Origin: Halieaceae bacterium
GTDB lineage: Bacteria > Pseudomonadota > Gammaproteobacteria > Pseudomonadales > Halieaceae
Reading direction: 5' to 3'
Length of the DNA stretch: 47,234 bases
Assembly: GCA_016744355.1 (NCBI GenBank)
Contig: JADGEN010000004.1
Coordinates: forward strand, 32,924 to 80,157
The notes under the pieces were generated by a model. That model was not told where the DNA came from. It saw nothing but the letters and a program-made list of their open reading frames with translations, and made no database searches. The stretch's first letter is position 1; each line of letters starts with the position of its first letter. Below are positions 17,014 to 26,707 of this stretch, piece after piece. A program made the position numbers and the translations under genes.

Positions 17014-18540
17014 TCAATGCCGTTTCCCCAGGTACAATTGGTAAGCGCGATTGTCAGTTTCATCCCAGTAACGATAATTGATTTGCTGCAATGTACTCTC
17101 AAGCGCGCTCAGCTCACCACTGGCGACCTGTAAACCAACAAGAATTCTTCCGTAGGCCGCGCCATGGTTACGGTAGTGGAACATAGAGATATTCCAGCGC
17201 TTGCCCAAACCCGACAGAAACTTCAGCAGGGCGCCTGGGCGCTCTGGAAACTCGAAGCGATAGACACGCTCATTGTCTGCCGCTAGCGGAGCATGGCCTC
17301 CCACCATATGCCTAATGTGTAGTTTGGCCATTTCATTGTTAGTCATATCTTCGGCCTCATAGCCTTCTTTGGACAGACTGAGCAATAACCCACTCAAATC
17401 GTCGCCACCAGGAACCACTGAAAGGCCCACAAAAACCTGCGCCGAGCCTGGGTCAGCATAGCGGTAATTAAACTCAGTTATATTACGTCTGCCCATAGCG
17501 CTACAAAAGGCCCGAAAACTGCCGGGACGTTCGGGCACAGTCACACTAATGACTGCTTCACGCTTCTCGCCGATTTCTGTTCTCTCGGAAATATACCGCA
17601 GGCGATCAAAATTAGTGTTTGCGCCACTGACGATAGCCAGCAGTTGCTGGTTGCGCACACCGGTCCTCTCTATGTATTTTTTCATGCCAGCCAGGGCCAA
17701 CGCTCCTGCGGGCTCAGCTATACTGCGGGTGTCTTCGAAAATATCCTTGATAGCAGAACACATCTCGTCGGTAGAGGCGGTAATCACTTCATCCACCGTG
17801 TCGCGGATGATGCGAAAAGGTTCCTTGCCAATCTGGGCAACTGCTACTCCCTCAGCGAATAGACCTACTTCTGATAGACTGTCGCGACGGCCACGCTCTA
17901 GCGCCAGCTTAAGGCAGGCCGCGTCCTCTGGCTCAACACCAATAATGCGCGTCTTGGGCCAAACATATTTCACATAGGCGGCGACTCCGGCAATTAGCCC
18001 ACCCCCGCCCACCGGCACAAACAACGCATCTAACTGCCCCTGATGCTGGCGCACAATTTCCATCCCAATGGTACCCTGACCCGCAATCACATCTGGATCG
18101 TCAAAGGGGTGCACGTAAACCAGATTTTTATCTGCCACCAACTGACGCGCCCTGGCGTCCGCCTCCTCGAAAGAATCGCCGTGCAAAACCACCCTAGCGC
18201 CCCGATTACGTACCGCATCTACTTTTATCTGAGGCGTGGTTCGCGGCATAACAATGGTCGCCTTAACATTCATTTTGGCGGCGGCCATGGCCAGGCCCTG
18301 AGCGTGGTTTCCAGCAGATGCCGCCACCACACCACGGGCTCGCTGCTCATCACTGAGCTGAACCATTTTGTTATAGGCCCCCCGCAACTTGAATGAAAAG
18401 ACAGGTTGCAAATCCTCGCGCTTCAACCAGACTCGATTGCCAAATCGGCCGGACAAAAGAGCCGCCTCATCAATCGGCGTTTCCCGCGCAACGTCGTAAA
18501 CACGTGCGTCCAGTATGCGTTTAATGTAAGACTGTGGCAT
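17014..18540 (-). CDS. ilvA: Threonine ammonia-lyase, biosynthetic
   Basis: Deaminates threonine to 2-oxobutanoate, the committed step to isoleucine. 508 aa. The PLP-dependent domain (1-330) has SFKLRGAYNKM with the Schiff-base Lys, SAGNHAQGLAMAA, and the phosphate-binding loop VGGGGLIAG. Two C-terminal ACT-like domains (about 330-410 and 425-508; EFPERPGALLKFLSGL) mark the feedback-regulated biosynthetic form. It is divergent from rpiA with only 44 bases between; the ilvA-rpiA pairing is common in Pseudomonas. Confidence 0.96.
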   Translation of the reverse strand: MPQSYIKRILDARVYDVARETPIDEAALLSGRFGNRVWLKREDLQPVFSFKLRGAYNKMVQLSDEQRARGVVAASAGNHAQGLAMAAAKMNVKATIVMPRTTPQIKVDAVRNRGARVVLHGDSFEEADARARQLVADKNLVYVHPFDDPDVIAGQGTIGMEIVRQHQGQLDALFVPVGGGGLIAGVAAYVKYVWPKTRIIGVEPEDAACLKLALERGRRDSLSEVGLFAEGVAVAQIGKEPFRIIRDTVDEVITASTDEMCSAIKDIFEDTRSIAEPAGALALAGMKKYIERTGVRNQQLLAIVSGANTNFDRLRYISERTEIGEKREAVISVTVPERPGSFRAFCSAMGRRNITEFNYRYADPGSAQVFVGLSVVPGGDDLSGLLLSLSKEGYEAEDMTNNEMAKLHIRHMVGGHAPLAADNERVYRFEFPERPGALLKFLSGLGKRWNISMFHYRNHGAAYGRILVGLQVASGELSALESTLQQINYRYWDETDNRAYQLYLGKRH

Positions 18541-18584
18541 ATAGTGATAATCTTAAAGTTTGATAAGTTTGGAGACAGATTAGC

Positions 18585-19259
18585 ATGACCCAGGATGAGC
18601 TAAAACAAGCGGTGGCCCAGGCGGCCCTTGACTACATTAAACCTAAACTGGAAACAGACTCGGTCATAGGTATCGGTACAGGCTCAACCGCAAATTGCTT
18701 TATCGACTGCCTCGCCACCATAAAGGGGCAAATCGATGCCACCGTGGCCAGTTCTGAAGAGTCTGCGCAGCGCCTGAAAAATCACGGAATTCCGGTCTAT
18801 GATCTCAATACTGTCGACGTGGTGGATTTTTACATCGACGGCGCCGATGAAAGTAATCGCGCACTGCAACTCATCAAGGGAGGGGGCGCAGCTCTCACCC
18901 GCGAAAAAATTGTCACCGCTGTGGCCAGAGAGTTTATTTGCATTGCCGATGAAAGCAAGCTGGTACACACACTGGGCAACTTCCCCCTACCGGTGGAAGT
19001 GATCCCCATGGCCAGAAGCTACGTCGCCAGAGAGCTGGTCAAAATTGGTGCCGATCCAGTCTACCGGGAGGGTGTGATTACTGACAACGGAAATATCATT
19101 CTCGACTGTTACAACTATTCCATAACACAGCCACTGGCAAGCGAACAAAAGATCAACGGTATTACCGGTGTTGTTACTAACGGCTTATTTGCGATTAAGC
19201 CGGCCGATTTACTACTGCTGGGCACTGCGCAGGGAGTAAAAACCCTGCGCGCTGATTAA
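18585..19259 (+). CDS. rpiA: Ribose-5-phosphate isomerase A
   Basis: Interconverts ribose-5-phosphate and ribulose-5-phosphate. 224 aa with [18 protein letters not shown] at the N-terminus, [20 protein letters not shown] with the catalytic Asp pair, and [20 protein letters not shown] holding the active Lys/Glu region. The stop overlaps the dtd stop on the other strand by a few bases, so the two transcripts share their ends. Confidence 0.97.
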   Translation: MTQDELKQAVAQAALDYIKPKLETDSVIGIGTGSTANCFIDCLATIKGQIDATVASSEESAQRLKNHGIPVYDLNTVDVVDFYIDGADESNRALQLIKGGGAALTREKIVTAVAREFICIADESKLVHTLGNFPLPVEVIPMARSYVARELVKIGADPVYREGVITDNGNIILDCYNYSITQPLASEQKINGITGVVTNGLFAIKPADLLLLGTAQGVKTLRAD

Positions 19260-19693
19260 ACCTCCAGCAGGAAGGTCACCGGGCCGTCATTGGTGAGGCT
19301 CACCTGCATGTCGGCACCGAATACGCCAGCCGCTACCTTTGGGTGCAACTTCTTCAAACGCTGCAGAACATAGTCATAGAGTGCACTGGCCTGTGCTGGC
19401 GGCATAGCAGTAGAAAAGCCGGGGCGTAAACCCTTACGAGTATCCGCAGAAAGAGTGAACTGAGAGATAAGCAAAACGCCACCACCAATATCGGCAACGC
19501 TATTGTTCATTCTATCGGACTCGTCGGAGAACACCCGGTAAGCCAACAGCTTATCGAGCATCCTGTCAGCGGTAGCCGGGTCGTCATCCAAGTCCAGCCC
19601 AAGAAAAACCAGCAAACCCTGCTCGATGCTCCCGACGCACTCGCCCTCGACATCAACCTGAGCGCGAACAACCCGCTGCAGTAACGCCTTCAC
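19256..19693 (-). CDS. dtd: D-aminoacyl-tRNA deacylase
   Basis: Hydrolyses D-amino acids from mischarged tRNA. 145 aa from a GTG at 19693. Motifs: [38 protein letters not shown] with the active Thr/Gln region, and the C-terminal [11 protein letters not shown] carrying the cross-subunit Gly-Pro motif. It lies 15 bases downstream of typA on the same strand and overlaps rpiA tail to tail. Confidence 0.96.
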   Translation of the reverse strand: MKALLQRVVRAQVDVEGECVGSIEQGLLVFLGLDLDDDPATADRMLDKLLAYRVFSDESDRMNNSVADIGGGVLLISQFTLSADTRKGLRPGFSTAMPPAQASALYDYVLQRLKKLHPKVAAGVFGADMQVSLTNDGPVTFLLEV

Positions 19694-19708
19694 TCAACAA
19701 ACAATAGC

Positions 19709-21520
19709 TTAAACGCGGCCTGCACGACGACGTTCGTGCTCCTGTAACAACTTCTTGCGTACTCGAATGCTTTCAGGCGTCACTTCTACCAGCTCGTCGT
19801 CCTGAATAAATTCGAGAGCCTGTTCCAGAGTTTGACGCACACGGGGCGTCATCACCAGGTTTTCATCAGTGCCTGAAGCTCGCACGTTGGTGAGCTGCTT
19901 GGCTTTAGTGGGGTTAACAGCCAAGTCGTTGTTGCGACTGTGAATGCCGATAATCTGACCTTCGTAGACATCCACATTGGGGTCGATCATCAACCTACCC
20001 CTGTCCTGCAAGGTAAACAGCGAGTAGGCGAGAGTTTTGCCTTTAGCCATACTGACCAATACGCCGTTGGCACGGCCGGCCATTTCAGTATTTTTCACTG
20101 GACCGTAGTGATCGAAGATATGCGTGAGAATACCGCTGCCTGACGTCATAGTTAAAAAGTGTGAGCGAAAACCAATTAAGCCTCGTGCCGGAATAATGAA
20201 CTCGAGACGCACCCGACCTTTTCCATCCGGCACCATATTGTGCATTTCTGCACGACGCAGGCCCAACTCTTCCATCACGGCACCCTGATGAGGCTCTTCA
20301 CAGTCAACGACCAACTGCTCATAGGGCTCCTGCATAACACCATCGACTTCTTTTTGGATGACTTCGGGGCGAGAAACACCCAGCTCGAAACCTTCTCGGC
20401 GCATGGACTCAATTAATACGGACAAGTGCAATTCGCCGCGACCAGACACTTTGAATTTGTCCGAGCTATCACCGGGCTCAACACGCAGAGCCACGTTGTG
20501 GATAAGCTCCCGTTCAAGGCGCTCACGGATATTGCGAGATGTCACATACTTGCCTTCCAGACCCGCAAAGGGAGAATCATTCACCTGAAAAGTCATACTC
20601 ACGGTAGGCTCGTCAATGGTCAGCGCAGGCAGTGCCTCAACCTCAGCCGGGTCACACAGGGTGTCCGAAATATTCAGTCCGTCGATACCGGTGATACATA
20701 CGATATCGCCAGCCTCTGCCTCGTCGACATCCACCCGCTCCAGCCCGTGGTAGCCCATTACTTGCAGCACCTTGCCCTTACGGGTGGCCCCTTCACTATC
20801 TACGATAACAATCTGGGCATTGGGTTTTAACTTGCCGCGAGAAATCCGGCCAACACCGATAACACCCACATAACTACTGTAGTCCAGCGCACTGATCTGC
20901 ATCTGGTAGGGTCCCTCAGAGTTAACCTGGGGGGCCGGCACTTTGCTTACGATCGCTTCAAACAGGGCGGTCATGTCTGAGCCCATTTCCTCGTGCTCCT
21001 CACCAGAAATACCCTCGATGGCAGAGGTGTAGATGATGGGAAAGTCTAACTGCTCTTCTGTTGCTCCCAGGCGGTCAAACAGGTCAAACACCTGATCGAC
21101 AACCCAGTCGGGACGCGCACCCGGGCGGTCTATTTTGTTAACCACAACAATAGGGTTCAGGCCCTGCTCAAATGCCTTGGATGTCACGAAACGGGTTTGA
21201 GGCATGGGGCCATCCACCGCATCTACAATGAGCAATACCGAATCGACCATGCTGAGTACACGCTCAACCTCACCACCGAAATCGGCGTGACCCGGAGTGT
21301 CGACGATATTGATACGATAGTCATTCCAGGTAATAGCGGTATTTTTGGCCAGAATGGTAATGCCGCGCTCGCGCTCCTGGTCGTTGGAGTCCATGATGCG
21401 TTCGGAGCCCTCTGAACGCCTGTCGAGGGTGCCCGACTGGCCCAAAAGACAGTCGACCAGGGTGGTTTTGCCATGGTCAACGTGGGCAATAATGGCAATA
21501 TTTCGAAGCTTCTCGATCAC
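19709..21520 (-). CDS. typA: Ribosome-associated translational GTPase TypA/BipA
   Basis: 603 aa from a GTG at 21520, with TGAGGT in front. EF-G-like domains: [20 protein letters not shown] (G1), RGITI in the switch region, [17 protein letters not shown] (G3), [15 protein letters not shown] (G4). The C-terminus with [19 protein letters not shown] is specific to BipA. It assists 50S assembly, especially in the cold. Next on the strand is dtd; upstream is thiI, 91 bases away. Confidence 0.97.
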   Translation of the reverse strand: MIEKLRNIAIIAHVDHGKTTLVDCLLGQSGTLDRRSEGSERIMDSNDQERERGITILAKNTAITWNDYRINIVDTPGHADFGGEVERVLSMVDSVLLIVDAVDGPMPQTRFVTSKAFEQGLNPIVVVNKIDRPGARPDWVVDQVFDLFDRLGATEEQLDFPIIYTSAIEGISGEEHEEMGSDMTALFEAIVSKVPAPQVNSEGPYQMQISALDYSSYVGVIGVGRISRGKLKPNAQIVIVDSEGATRKGKVLQVMGYHGLERVDVDEAEAGDIVCITGIDGLNISDTLCDPAEVEALPALTIDEPTVSMTFQVNDSPFAGLEGKYVTSRNIRERLERELIHNVALRVEPGDSSDKFKVSGRGELHLSVLIESMRREGFELGVSRPEVIQKEVDGVMQEPYEQLVVDCEEPHQGAVMEELGLRRAEMHNMVPDGKGRVRLEFIIPARGLIGFRSHFLTMTSGSGILTHIFDHYGPVKNTEMAGRANGVLVSMAKGKTLAYSLFTLQDRGRLMIDPNVDVYEGQIIGIHSRNNDLAVNPTKAKQLTNVRASGTDENLVMTPRVRQTLEQALEFIQDDELVEVTPESIRVRKKLLQEHERRRAGRV

Positions 21521-21611
21521 GGTGTTACCTCAGGAAATAGGAAGTCGCATAAAAAAGGGCGCGGATTGTACCCTACAATGGCTGGGGAAAATAGCGAATT
21601 ACTACTGCTAT

Positions 21612-23060
21612 TCAGGGTGCATACACTTTGACATCCAGATCGCCGGAATCCAGCAGATGACTGGCATGCAGCTTGCTCATTACACCTTTACCGCAATACA
21701 GCATATAGGTCTTATCTGCCGCCAACTCGCTCGATCGGGTATGTAACTCGTAAAAAGGGATTTTAAGCACCGAATTGTTCAGCTTTAGAGGCGCACGCTC
21801 CTCTTCGTCCGGGTGGCGAATATCGACGATGACACTCTGGGCCAGAGGCACAGTAAGCACTTCCACGTCGGTACGCACCAAGTCTTCATCGGCCAACTTA
21901 TCGATACGGGTGTGAAGGGTATTTTCTATCGCCCGATCGAGGATAGACATATCAAACTTCTGCTCCTGCGCCTCCACTCTATGCAATTTCGCCCTGGTAG
22001 TGGGGTTTACCGAAATGACACCACAGTACTCCGGCATGTTAGCTGCGAATTCTCCGGTGCCAATAGCGTTGGCCATATCGACAATATCGCCCTTGTCAGC
22101 CGTAATGAGCGGTCTGAACACCACCCGATCTATAACCTGGTCAATTACGGAAAGATTGCGCACAGTCTGGCTGCTAACCTGGGCCACACACTCCCCCGTC
22201 ACCAGCGCGTCTACACCCAGCGATTCGGCAAGACGATCTGCTACCCGCAGCATCATACGCTTGAGAATCACGCCCATCTGGCTGTCCTCAACACGGGTCA
22301 ATAACTCGGCAATAACCTCCTCAAAAGGCACGCTGATAAACAAAACTCGCTGATTTGAGCCGTACTTGTGCCACAAATACAGGGCGACCTCTTTCACCCC
22401 CAGCTCGTGGTCGCGACCACCGAGATTAAAGAACAGAAAATGCGTGCGCATACCGCGCTTCATTGTCATATAGCTGGCCACAGGAGAATCAAAACCTCCT
22501 GATATCAACGACAGCACCGAGTCGACACTACCTATGGGGAAACCGCCAAGCCCCGAATGTCGACGCTGGATGACGAATAAGCTCTTCTCAGTGATTTCCA
22601 GCCCTACAGTAACCTCCGGATTTTTCAGCTTTACCCCCGACGCCTCGGTCTGGGCGAGTAATTGCCCTCCCACTTGTCGCTCCACATCAATGGAGCGAAA
22701 ACTGTGCTTTCCCGTCCTTTTACAGCGCACGGCAAATGTTTTCCCGGCCAGACGCTGTGCATAGACCGGCAGCACGTGCGTCACAACCTCATTCACCTCG
22801 CACAGCGGATGCTCCTGCACTTCCAAAATGTAAGTGATGCCCGCGATATTACGCATTGCCTCTACCAGGCTTTCCAGCGTGCCCTCATCGGTTTGCATGG
22901 TTTCGATTTGCAACTTGTCAAAATATTTATGCACCACAACATCGGGGTCAATATCACGTAATACTGAACGCAAATTTTCCGCTAACTGGGCTACAAACCG
23001 GCGCCGCACGGGCTTACTTTTTATAGCGATTTCTGAGAAGTACTTGACAACGAATTTCAT
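21612..23060 (-). CDS. thiI: tRNA 4-thiouridine / thiazole sulfurtransferase ThiI
   Basis: 482 aa. An N-terminal ferredoxin-like plus THUMP domain (to about 165) is followed by the PP-loop [20 protein letters not shown] for tRNA U8 adenylation. Cys in [12 protein letters not shown] and Cys in [13 protein letters not shown] (rhodanese domain, about 385-482) are the two redox cysteines needed for sulfur transfer. The long enterobacterial-type form can serve both s4U and thiazole synthesis. It is divergent from glnA, with a TATAAT on the minus strand at 23100-23095 and no convincing -35. Confidence 0.95.
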   Translation of the reverse strand: MKFVVKYFSEIAIKSKPVRRRFVAQLAENLRSVLRDIDPDVVVHKYFDKLQIETMQTDEGTLESLVEAMRNIAGITYILEVQEHPLCEVNEVVTHVLPVYAQRLAGKTFAVRCKRTGKHSFRSIDVERQVGGQLLAQTEASGVKLKNPEVTVGLEITEKSLFVIQRRHSGLGGFPIGSVDSVLSLISGGFDSPVASYMTMKRGMRTHFLFFNLGGRDHELGVKEVALYLWHKYGSNQRVLFISVPFEEVIAELLTRVEDSQMGVILKRMMLRVADRLAESLGVDALVTGECVAQVSSQTVRNLSVIDQVIDRVVFRPLITADKGDIVDMANAIGTGEFAANMPEYCGVISVNPTTRAKLHRVEAQEQKFDMSILDRAIENTLHTRIDKLADEDLVRTDVEVLTVPLAQSVIVDIRHPDEEERAPLKLNNSVLKIPFYELHTRSSELAADKTYMLYCGKGVMSKLHASHLLDSGDLDVKVYAP

Positions 23061-23161
23061 AGGAGCGATAAGGAGTCTGCCTGAAAGGGCGAGTATTATA
23101 CGGGCTTAGGCGCGACTTTTGTGTATATACCGGCTGGCATTTTTTCGCCGCCATGACACGT

Positions 23162-23178
23162 CGCACTATCTTGGTGCG
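23162..23178 (+). promoter_or_regulatory. NtrC binding box 1 of glnA
   Basis: GCAC (23163-23166), 7 bases, GTGC (23174-23177): the dyad of NtrC enhancer sites. Its centre is about 125 bases upstream of the predicted sigma-54 start, a normal enhancer distance. Confidence 0.75.
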
Positions 23179-23182
23179 ATCT

Positions 23183-23199
23183 TGCACCATAACGGTGCG
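23183..23199 (+). promoter_or_regulatory. NtrC binding box 2 of glnA
   Basis: TGCACCATAACGGTGCG fits the GCAC-N7-GTGC dyad. Its centre lies 21 bp (two helical turns) from box 1, placing both dimers on the same DNA face. It matches the box before ntrB at 15 of 17 positions. Confidence 0.85.
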
Positions 23200-23268
23200 A
23201 AAAAGAAACCATTCAAGCAAACGTAAATAAAACTCCAAGTTAATCAGTAAGTTAGCTTTAGCTCACTT

Positions 23269-23285
23269 TTGGCACAGCTTTTGCA
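23269..23285 (+). promoter_or_regulatory. Sigma-54 promoter of glnA
   Basis: TTGGCACAGCTTTTGCA: the -24 GG (23271-23272) and -12 GC (23283-23284) are separated by exactly ten bases, and the flanks match TGGCAC-N5-TTGCA. Transcription should start near 23296, about 66 bases before the ATG. With the two NtrC boxes this is a nitrogen-limitation promoter. The rest of the 301-bp gap to thiI (23061-23361) holds no gene. Confidence 0.92.
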
Positions 23286-23361
23286 TTTTGCATGCATACC
23301 GGACGGCGACACCGCGGGCGGCGACACCGACCAGAATTTTAAATCCCATGGAGGAATCACA

Positions 23362-24768
23362 ATGTCAGAGAACACCCTGAAACTGATAGAAGACAATGAA
23401 GTGCGCTGGATAGACATGCGCTTCACCGACACACACGGCAAAGAGCAGCACGTGACCATCCCCACCAGCGAAGTCGGTGACGATTTTTTTGAAAGTGGAA
23501 AAATGTTCGACGGCTCATCTATAGCCGGCTGGAAGGGTATTAACGAATCCGACATGATTCTGATGCCAGACGACAGCGCCTCGGTTATAGACCCATTTAC
23601 CGACGACTCTACACTGATCGTACGTTGCGACATCGTTGAGCCTATGACCATGCAAGGCTACGAGCGCGACCCACGCTCGGTTGCCAAGCGCGCAGAAGAG
23701 TACCTTAAGTCTACCGGCATCGGTGACACCGCTTTCTTCGGCCCCGAGCCAGAGTTTTTCGTATTTGACGAGGTTAAATGGCACGCTGACATGAGCGGAG
23801 CGAGCTACTCCATTAACTCTGAAGAAGCAGCCTGGTCATCCGGCCACAGCTATGAAGATGGCAACACCGGTCACCGTCCAGGCGTGAAAGGCGGCTATTT
23901 CCCTGTGCCGCCAGTCGATTCACTGCACGACATACGTGCAGCGATGTGTACTGCCATGGAGCAAATGGGCCTGCCGATTGAGGTACACCACCACGAAGTG
24001 GGCACCGCTGGGCAGTGTGAAATTGGGGTCAAGTTCAACACGCTAGTTACCAAGGCCGACGAAGTACAGATCATGAAGTACTGCACCCACAACGTCGCCC
24101 ACGCCTATGGCAAAACGGCTACTTTCATGCCCAAGCCTCTGGTTGGCGACAATGGATCTGGCATGCACGTGCACCAATCTATCTACAAAGATGGCGATAA
24201 CGTTTTTGCTGGCGACGGCTACTCTGGCCTGTCCGAAGATGCACTGTATTACATCGGCGGTATTATCAAGCACGCACGCGCGCTAAATGCATTTACCAAC
24301 GCATCAACTAACTCCTACAAGCGTCTGGTTCCTGGTTTTGAAGCGCCTGTTATGCTCGCTTATTCCGCACGTAACCGCTCCGCTTCTATTCGTATCCCCT
24401 ATGAGCCCAGCCCGAAAGGCAAGCGCGTAGAGGTTCGCTTTCCCGACCCAACTGCCAACCCTTACCTGTGTTTCGCCGCTCTGCTGATGGCTGGCCTGGA
24501 CGGAATTGCGAATAAAATCCACCCTGGCGACGCCGCTGACAAGGATCTGTATGACCTTCCCCCCGAAGAAGGGCTTGCAATTCCCACGGTCTGCTCAAGC
24601 TTCGATCAAGCGCTGGAAAATCTCGACAAAGATCGCGACTTTCTCACAGCTGGCGGAGTTTTCACCGATGATATGATCGATGCCTTCATCGAACTGAAAG
24701 AAGGCGAAATCGAACGCCTGAACATGACAACTCACCCTGTTGAGTTTGATATGTACTACTCGGTGTAA
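23362..24768 (+). CDS. glnA: Glutamine synthetase type I
   Basis: ATP-dependent synthesis of glutamine from glutamate and ammonia; a cytoplasmic dodecamer. 468 aa from ATG 23362 with GGAGGA in front; the frame is open further upstream but that lies in the promoter. Motifs: [52 protein letters not shown]. Tyr397 in [10 protein letters not shown] is the adenylylation site, so GlnE-type control is expected. Followed by a strong terminator, then DUF4124 and ntrBC. Confidence 0.98.
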   Translation: MSENTLKLIEDNEVRWIDMRFTDTHGKEQHVTIPTSEVGDDFFESGKMFDGSSIAGWKGINESDMILMPDDSASVIDPFTDDSTLIVRCDIVEPMTMQGYERDPRSVAKRAEEYLKSTGIGDTAFFGPEPEFFVFDEVKWHADMSGASYSINSEEAAWSSGHSYEDGNTGHRPGVKGGYFPVPPVDSLHDIRAAMCTAMEQMGLPIEVHHHEVGTAGQCEIGVKFNTLVTKADEVQIMKYCTHNVAHAYGKTATFMPKPLVGDNGSGMHVHQSIYKDGDNVFAGDGYSGLSEDALYYIGGIIKHARALNAFTNASTNSYKRLVPGFEAPVMLAYSARNRSASIRIPYEPSPKGKRVEVRFPDPTANPYLCFAALLMAGLDGIANKIHPGDAADKDLYDLPPEEGLAIPTVCSSFDQALENLDKDRDFLTAGGVFTDDMIDAFIELKEGEIERLNMTTHPVEFDMYYSV

Positions 24769-24786
24769 CGCTTTAGTCACACCATC

Positions 24787-24814
24787 AAAGGCCCGCAATG
24801 CGGGCCTTTTTTTT
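24787..24814 (+). terminator. Rho-independent terminator after glnA
   Basis: A 10-bp perfect stem, AAAGGCCCGC (24787-24796) with GCGGGCCTTT (24800-24809), a three-base loop, and eight T in a row ending at 24814. It begins 18 bases after the glnA stop and should separate glnA from the DUF4124 gene and ntrBC. Confidence 0.93.
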
Positions 24815-24871
24815 ACCAAAACTATCGTATGTGCTACCTTTGGGTTATGTTTTAACTTTAACGGTGTATTC

Positions 24872-25384
24872 ATGCGTCGATTTACTATTAGCCTGTTACT
24901 TGCCATCCCCCTGGTCGCTATTGCCCAGGTATACAAATCAGTCGATGAGAATGGCAATACAGTTTATTCAGACAAGCCACCTACCAACGGCAGCAGCTCC
25001 GAGAAAGTACAAGTAGGCGCACCCAACACCTCCCCCCCGCCAAGGCAGGTAGATCGCCCCACTGCGACCGTTAAACAAAAGAAAATCGAAGTCAGCGTCG
25101 ATATCACTTCCCCCGAAAACGATACCGCAATCGCCATTGGCTTCGCCGGTAACTTCTCGGTCACTGCCACCGTAAACCCACCTCTGGGGAATGGTAATTC
25201 GGCACAACTACTCATAGACGGCACTGCCATTGGGCCAGCCCAGGCCCACACATCCTGGGCACTGAGTAATATTTATCGTGGCAGCCACATACTCACTGTT
25301 GTCATTTCAAATTACGCCGGAGAAAAATTGGCCGAGTCTCCGCCGATTACAGTCCACGTCCTGCGTGCCAAGGCCGGCAACTAG
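24872..25384 (+). CDS. DUF4124 domain-containing secreted protein
   Basis: 170 aa from ATG 24872; an upstream open frame covers the glnA terminator and is rejected. A signal peptide (MRRFTISLLLAIPLVAIA) precedes the DUF4124 motif QVYKSVDENGNTVYSDKP (about residues 19-36). A Pro-rich linker follows, then a beta-rich domain that looks Ig-like (VDITSPENDTAIAIGFAGNF, with SHILTVVISNYAGEKL near the end). Envelope location is inferred from the signal peptide. A gene of this type lies between glnA and ntrB in Pseudomonas too. Function unknown. Confidence 0.85.
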   Translation: MRRFTISLLLAIPLVAIAQVYKSVDENGNTVYSDKPPTNGSSSEKVQVGAPNTSPPPRQVDRPTATVKQKKIEVSVDITSPENDTAIAIGFAGNFSVTATVNPPLGNGNSAQLLIDGTAIGPAQAHTSWALSNIYRGSHILTVVISNYAGEKLAESPPITVHVLRAKAGN

Positions 25385-25402
25385 CTCACCTCCAAACTAT
25401 AG

Positions 25403-25455
25403 ACACTACACCATATTAGGCGCACCATAATGGTGCGTCTAATATGGTGCAGTGT
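25403..25455 (+). promoter_or_regulatory. Nested NtrC palindrome upstream of ntrB
   Basis: A 53-base palindrome with two mismatches, centred on 25429. Its core, CGCACCATAATGGTGCG (25421-25437), is a complete NtrC dyad. The outer arms repeat the half-site (CACCATA at 25409-25415 and TATGGTG at 25443-25449), giving four half-sites in all. There is no T-run, so it is not a terminator. It lies about 180 bases upstream of the possible ntrB sigma-54 start. Confidence 0.75.
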
Positions 25456-25582
25456 GCTCCTCATCTATCTTGGCCTCACCCTGCACTCATAGCGGACCTT
25501 ACTAAAAACATAGTAAGCGCCAACTATCGATAAAGACCCTATTTGTTAGGTGTTCCTAAGTTTTTCTATCGAACTGTCTAGT

Positions 25583-25600
25583 TTGGCGTCAATATTGCTT
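25583..25600 (+). promoter_or_regulatory. Possible sigma-54 promoter of ntrBC
   Basis: TTGGCGTCAATATTGCTT has GG (25585-25586) and GC (25597-25598) exactly ten bases apart, with TTGGC and TTGCT flanks. A start near 25609 leaves a 34-base leader to ntrB. It deviates from consensus at the -24 flank (GT for AC), so it may be weak. Confidence 0.5.
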
Positions 25601-25642
25601 TACAAAGGCACGTAGCTCAAATGTAGCTCGCATAGGGGAACC

Positions 25643-26707
25643 ATGGAACACAGCAGAGACATTCTCGAGAACATCAGCACTGCAGTCATCGTGCTGAACA
25701 AAGACCTGAATGTCACTCGGATCAACTCGGCTGGCCAAGCCTTATTAGAAGTTTCCCTCACACGGACAACCGGAACACATGTCAGCCAGTTAGTCCTGAG
25801 CCCCTCTCAATGGCTGCAAAGCCTGGAACAAGTGCGCCAAAGCAATGCGCCGCTCACGTTACGAGGCCTTCAATTAACTCTGCTTGGAGGCCATGAAATT
25901 CATGTGGACCTCACGATAAACCCTGTTCTGGATAAAGACGGCGAATTGAATCTGCTGGTGGAACTACAGGCCATAGACCGACTTCTCAGAATCAGTCGAG
26001 AAGAAGGCATGGCTCACGCCCAGGAGACGACAAAAGCGGTTATCAGGAGTCTCGCACACGAAATCAAAAACCCCCTCGCGGGTGTGCGCGGCGCTGCACA
26101 GTTACTTTCCAGGGAACTCCCCAATGAGGGGCTGACAGAATACACGGAAGTGATTATTCGGGAGGCCGACAGGTTGAGAGATCTGGTGGATCGCCTGCTG
26201 GGGTCCCAACAACAGCTTGCGCTGCAAGACCTGAACATTCATGAAGTATTGGAACACTTGCGCATGCTCTTGCAGGCCGAAACAGAAAACCGCATAACAA
26301 TTATCCGCGACTATGACCCCAGCCTCCCCTCATTCCCAATGGACCGGGCCCAGCTGATACAGGCGGTTCTCAATATCATGCGCAATGCGCTGCAAGCATC
26401 AACGCAAATCGAGGACTGTGTACTCACGCTTCGCACACGCTCCCAGCGGCAATTTACAATTGGTACAAAGCGGCACCGCCTGGTGTGCCGGATTGACATA
26501 AGCGATAACGGACCCGGAATTCCCGAGGAGTTAATGCATGCAGTTTTTATCCCCATGGTAACGGGTCGCGCGGAGGGTACAGGCCTGGGCTTATCTATCT
26601 CCCAATCAATCATTAATCGCCACGGCGGTCTGCTTGAATGTGACAGTCGCCCTGGGAACACAACGTTTACGATCTACTTGCCGATGGAAACACAACATGC
26701 AAAGTGA
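25643..26707 (+). CDS. glnL: Nitrogen regulation sensor kinase NtrB (GlnL)
   Basis: 354 aa cytoplasmic PII-controlled kinase/phosphatase of NtrC. An N-terminal PAS domain (about 5-115; LENISTAVIVLNKDLNVTRI) is followed by the dimerisation domain with phospho-acceptor His139 in SLAHEIKNPLAGVRGAAQLL. The ATPase has LIQAVLNIMRNALQAS (N box), DISDNGPGIPEEL and TGRAEGTGLGLSISQSI. The His number and length match E. coli NtrB. AGGGG lies five bases before the ATG. It overlaps ntrC by 11 bases. Confidence 0.96.
   Translation: MEHSRDILENISTAVIVLNKDLNVTRINSAGQALLEVSLTRTTGTHVSQLVLSPSQWLQSLEQVRQSNAPLTLRGLQLTLLGGHEIHVDLTINPVLDKDGELNLLVELQAIDRLLRISREEGMAHAQETTKAVIRSLAHEIKNPLAGVRGAAQLLSRELPNEGLTEYTEVIIREADRLRDLVDRLLGSQQQLALQDLNIHEVLEHLRMLLQAETENRITIIRDYDPSLPSFPMDRAQLIQAVLNIMRNALQASTQIEDCVLTLRTRSQRQFTIGTKRHRLVCRIDISDNGPGIPEELMHAVFIPMVTGRAEGTGLGLSISQSIINRHGGLLECDSRPGNTTFTIYLPMETQHAK

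Noticed and set aside
25403-25455. Palindrome before ntrB as a terminator of the DUF4124 gene
   Set aside because: No T-run follows the stem, and the core is a complete NtrC dyad matching glnA box 2.
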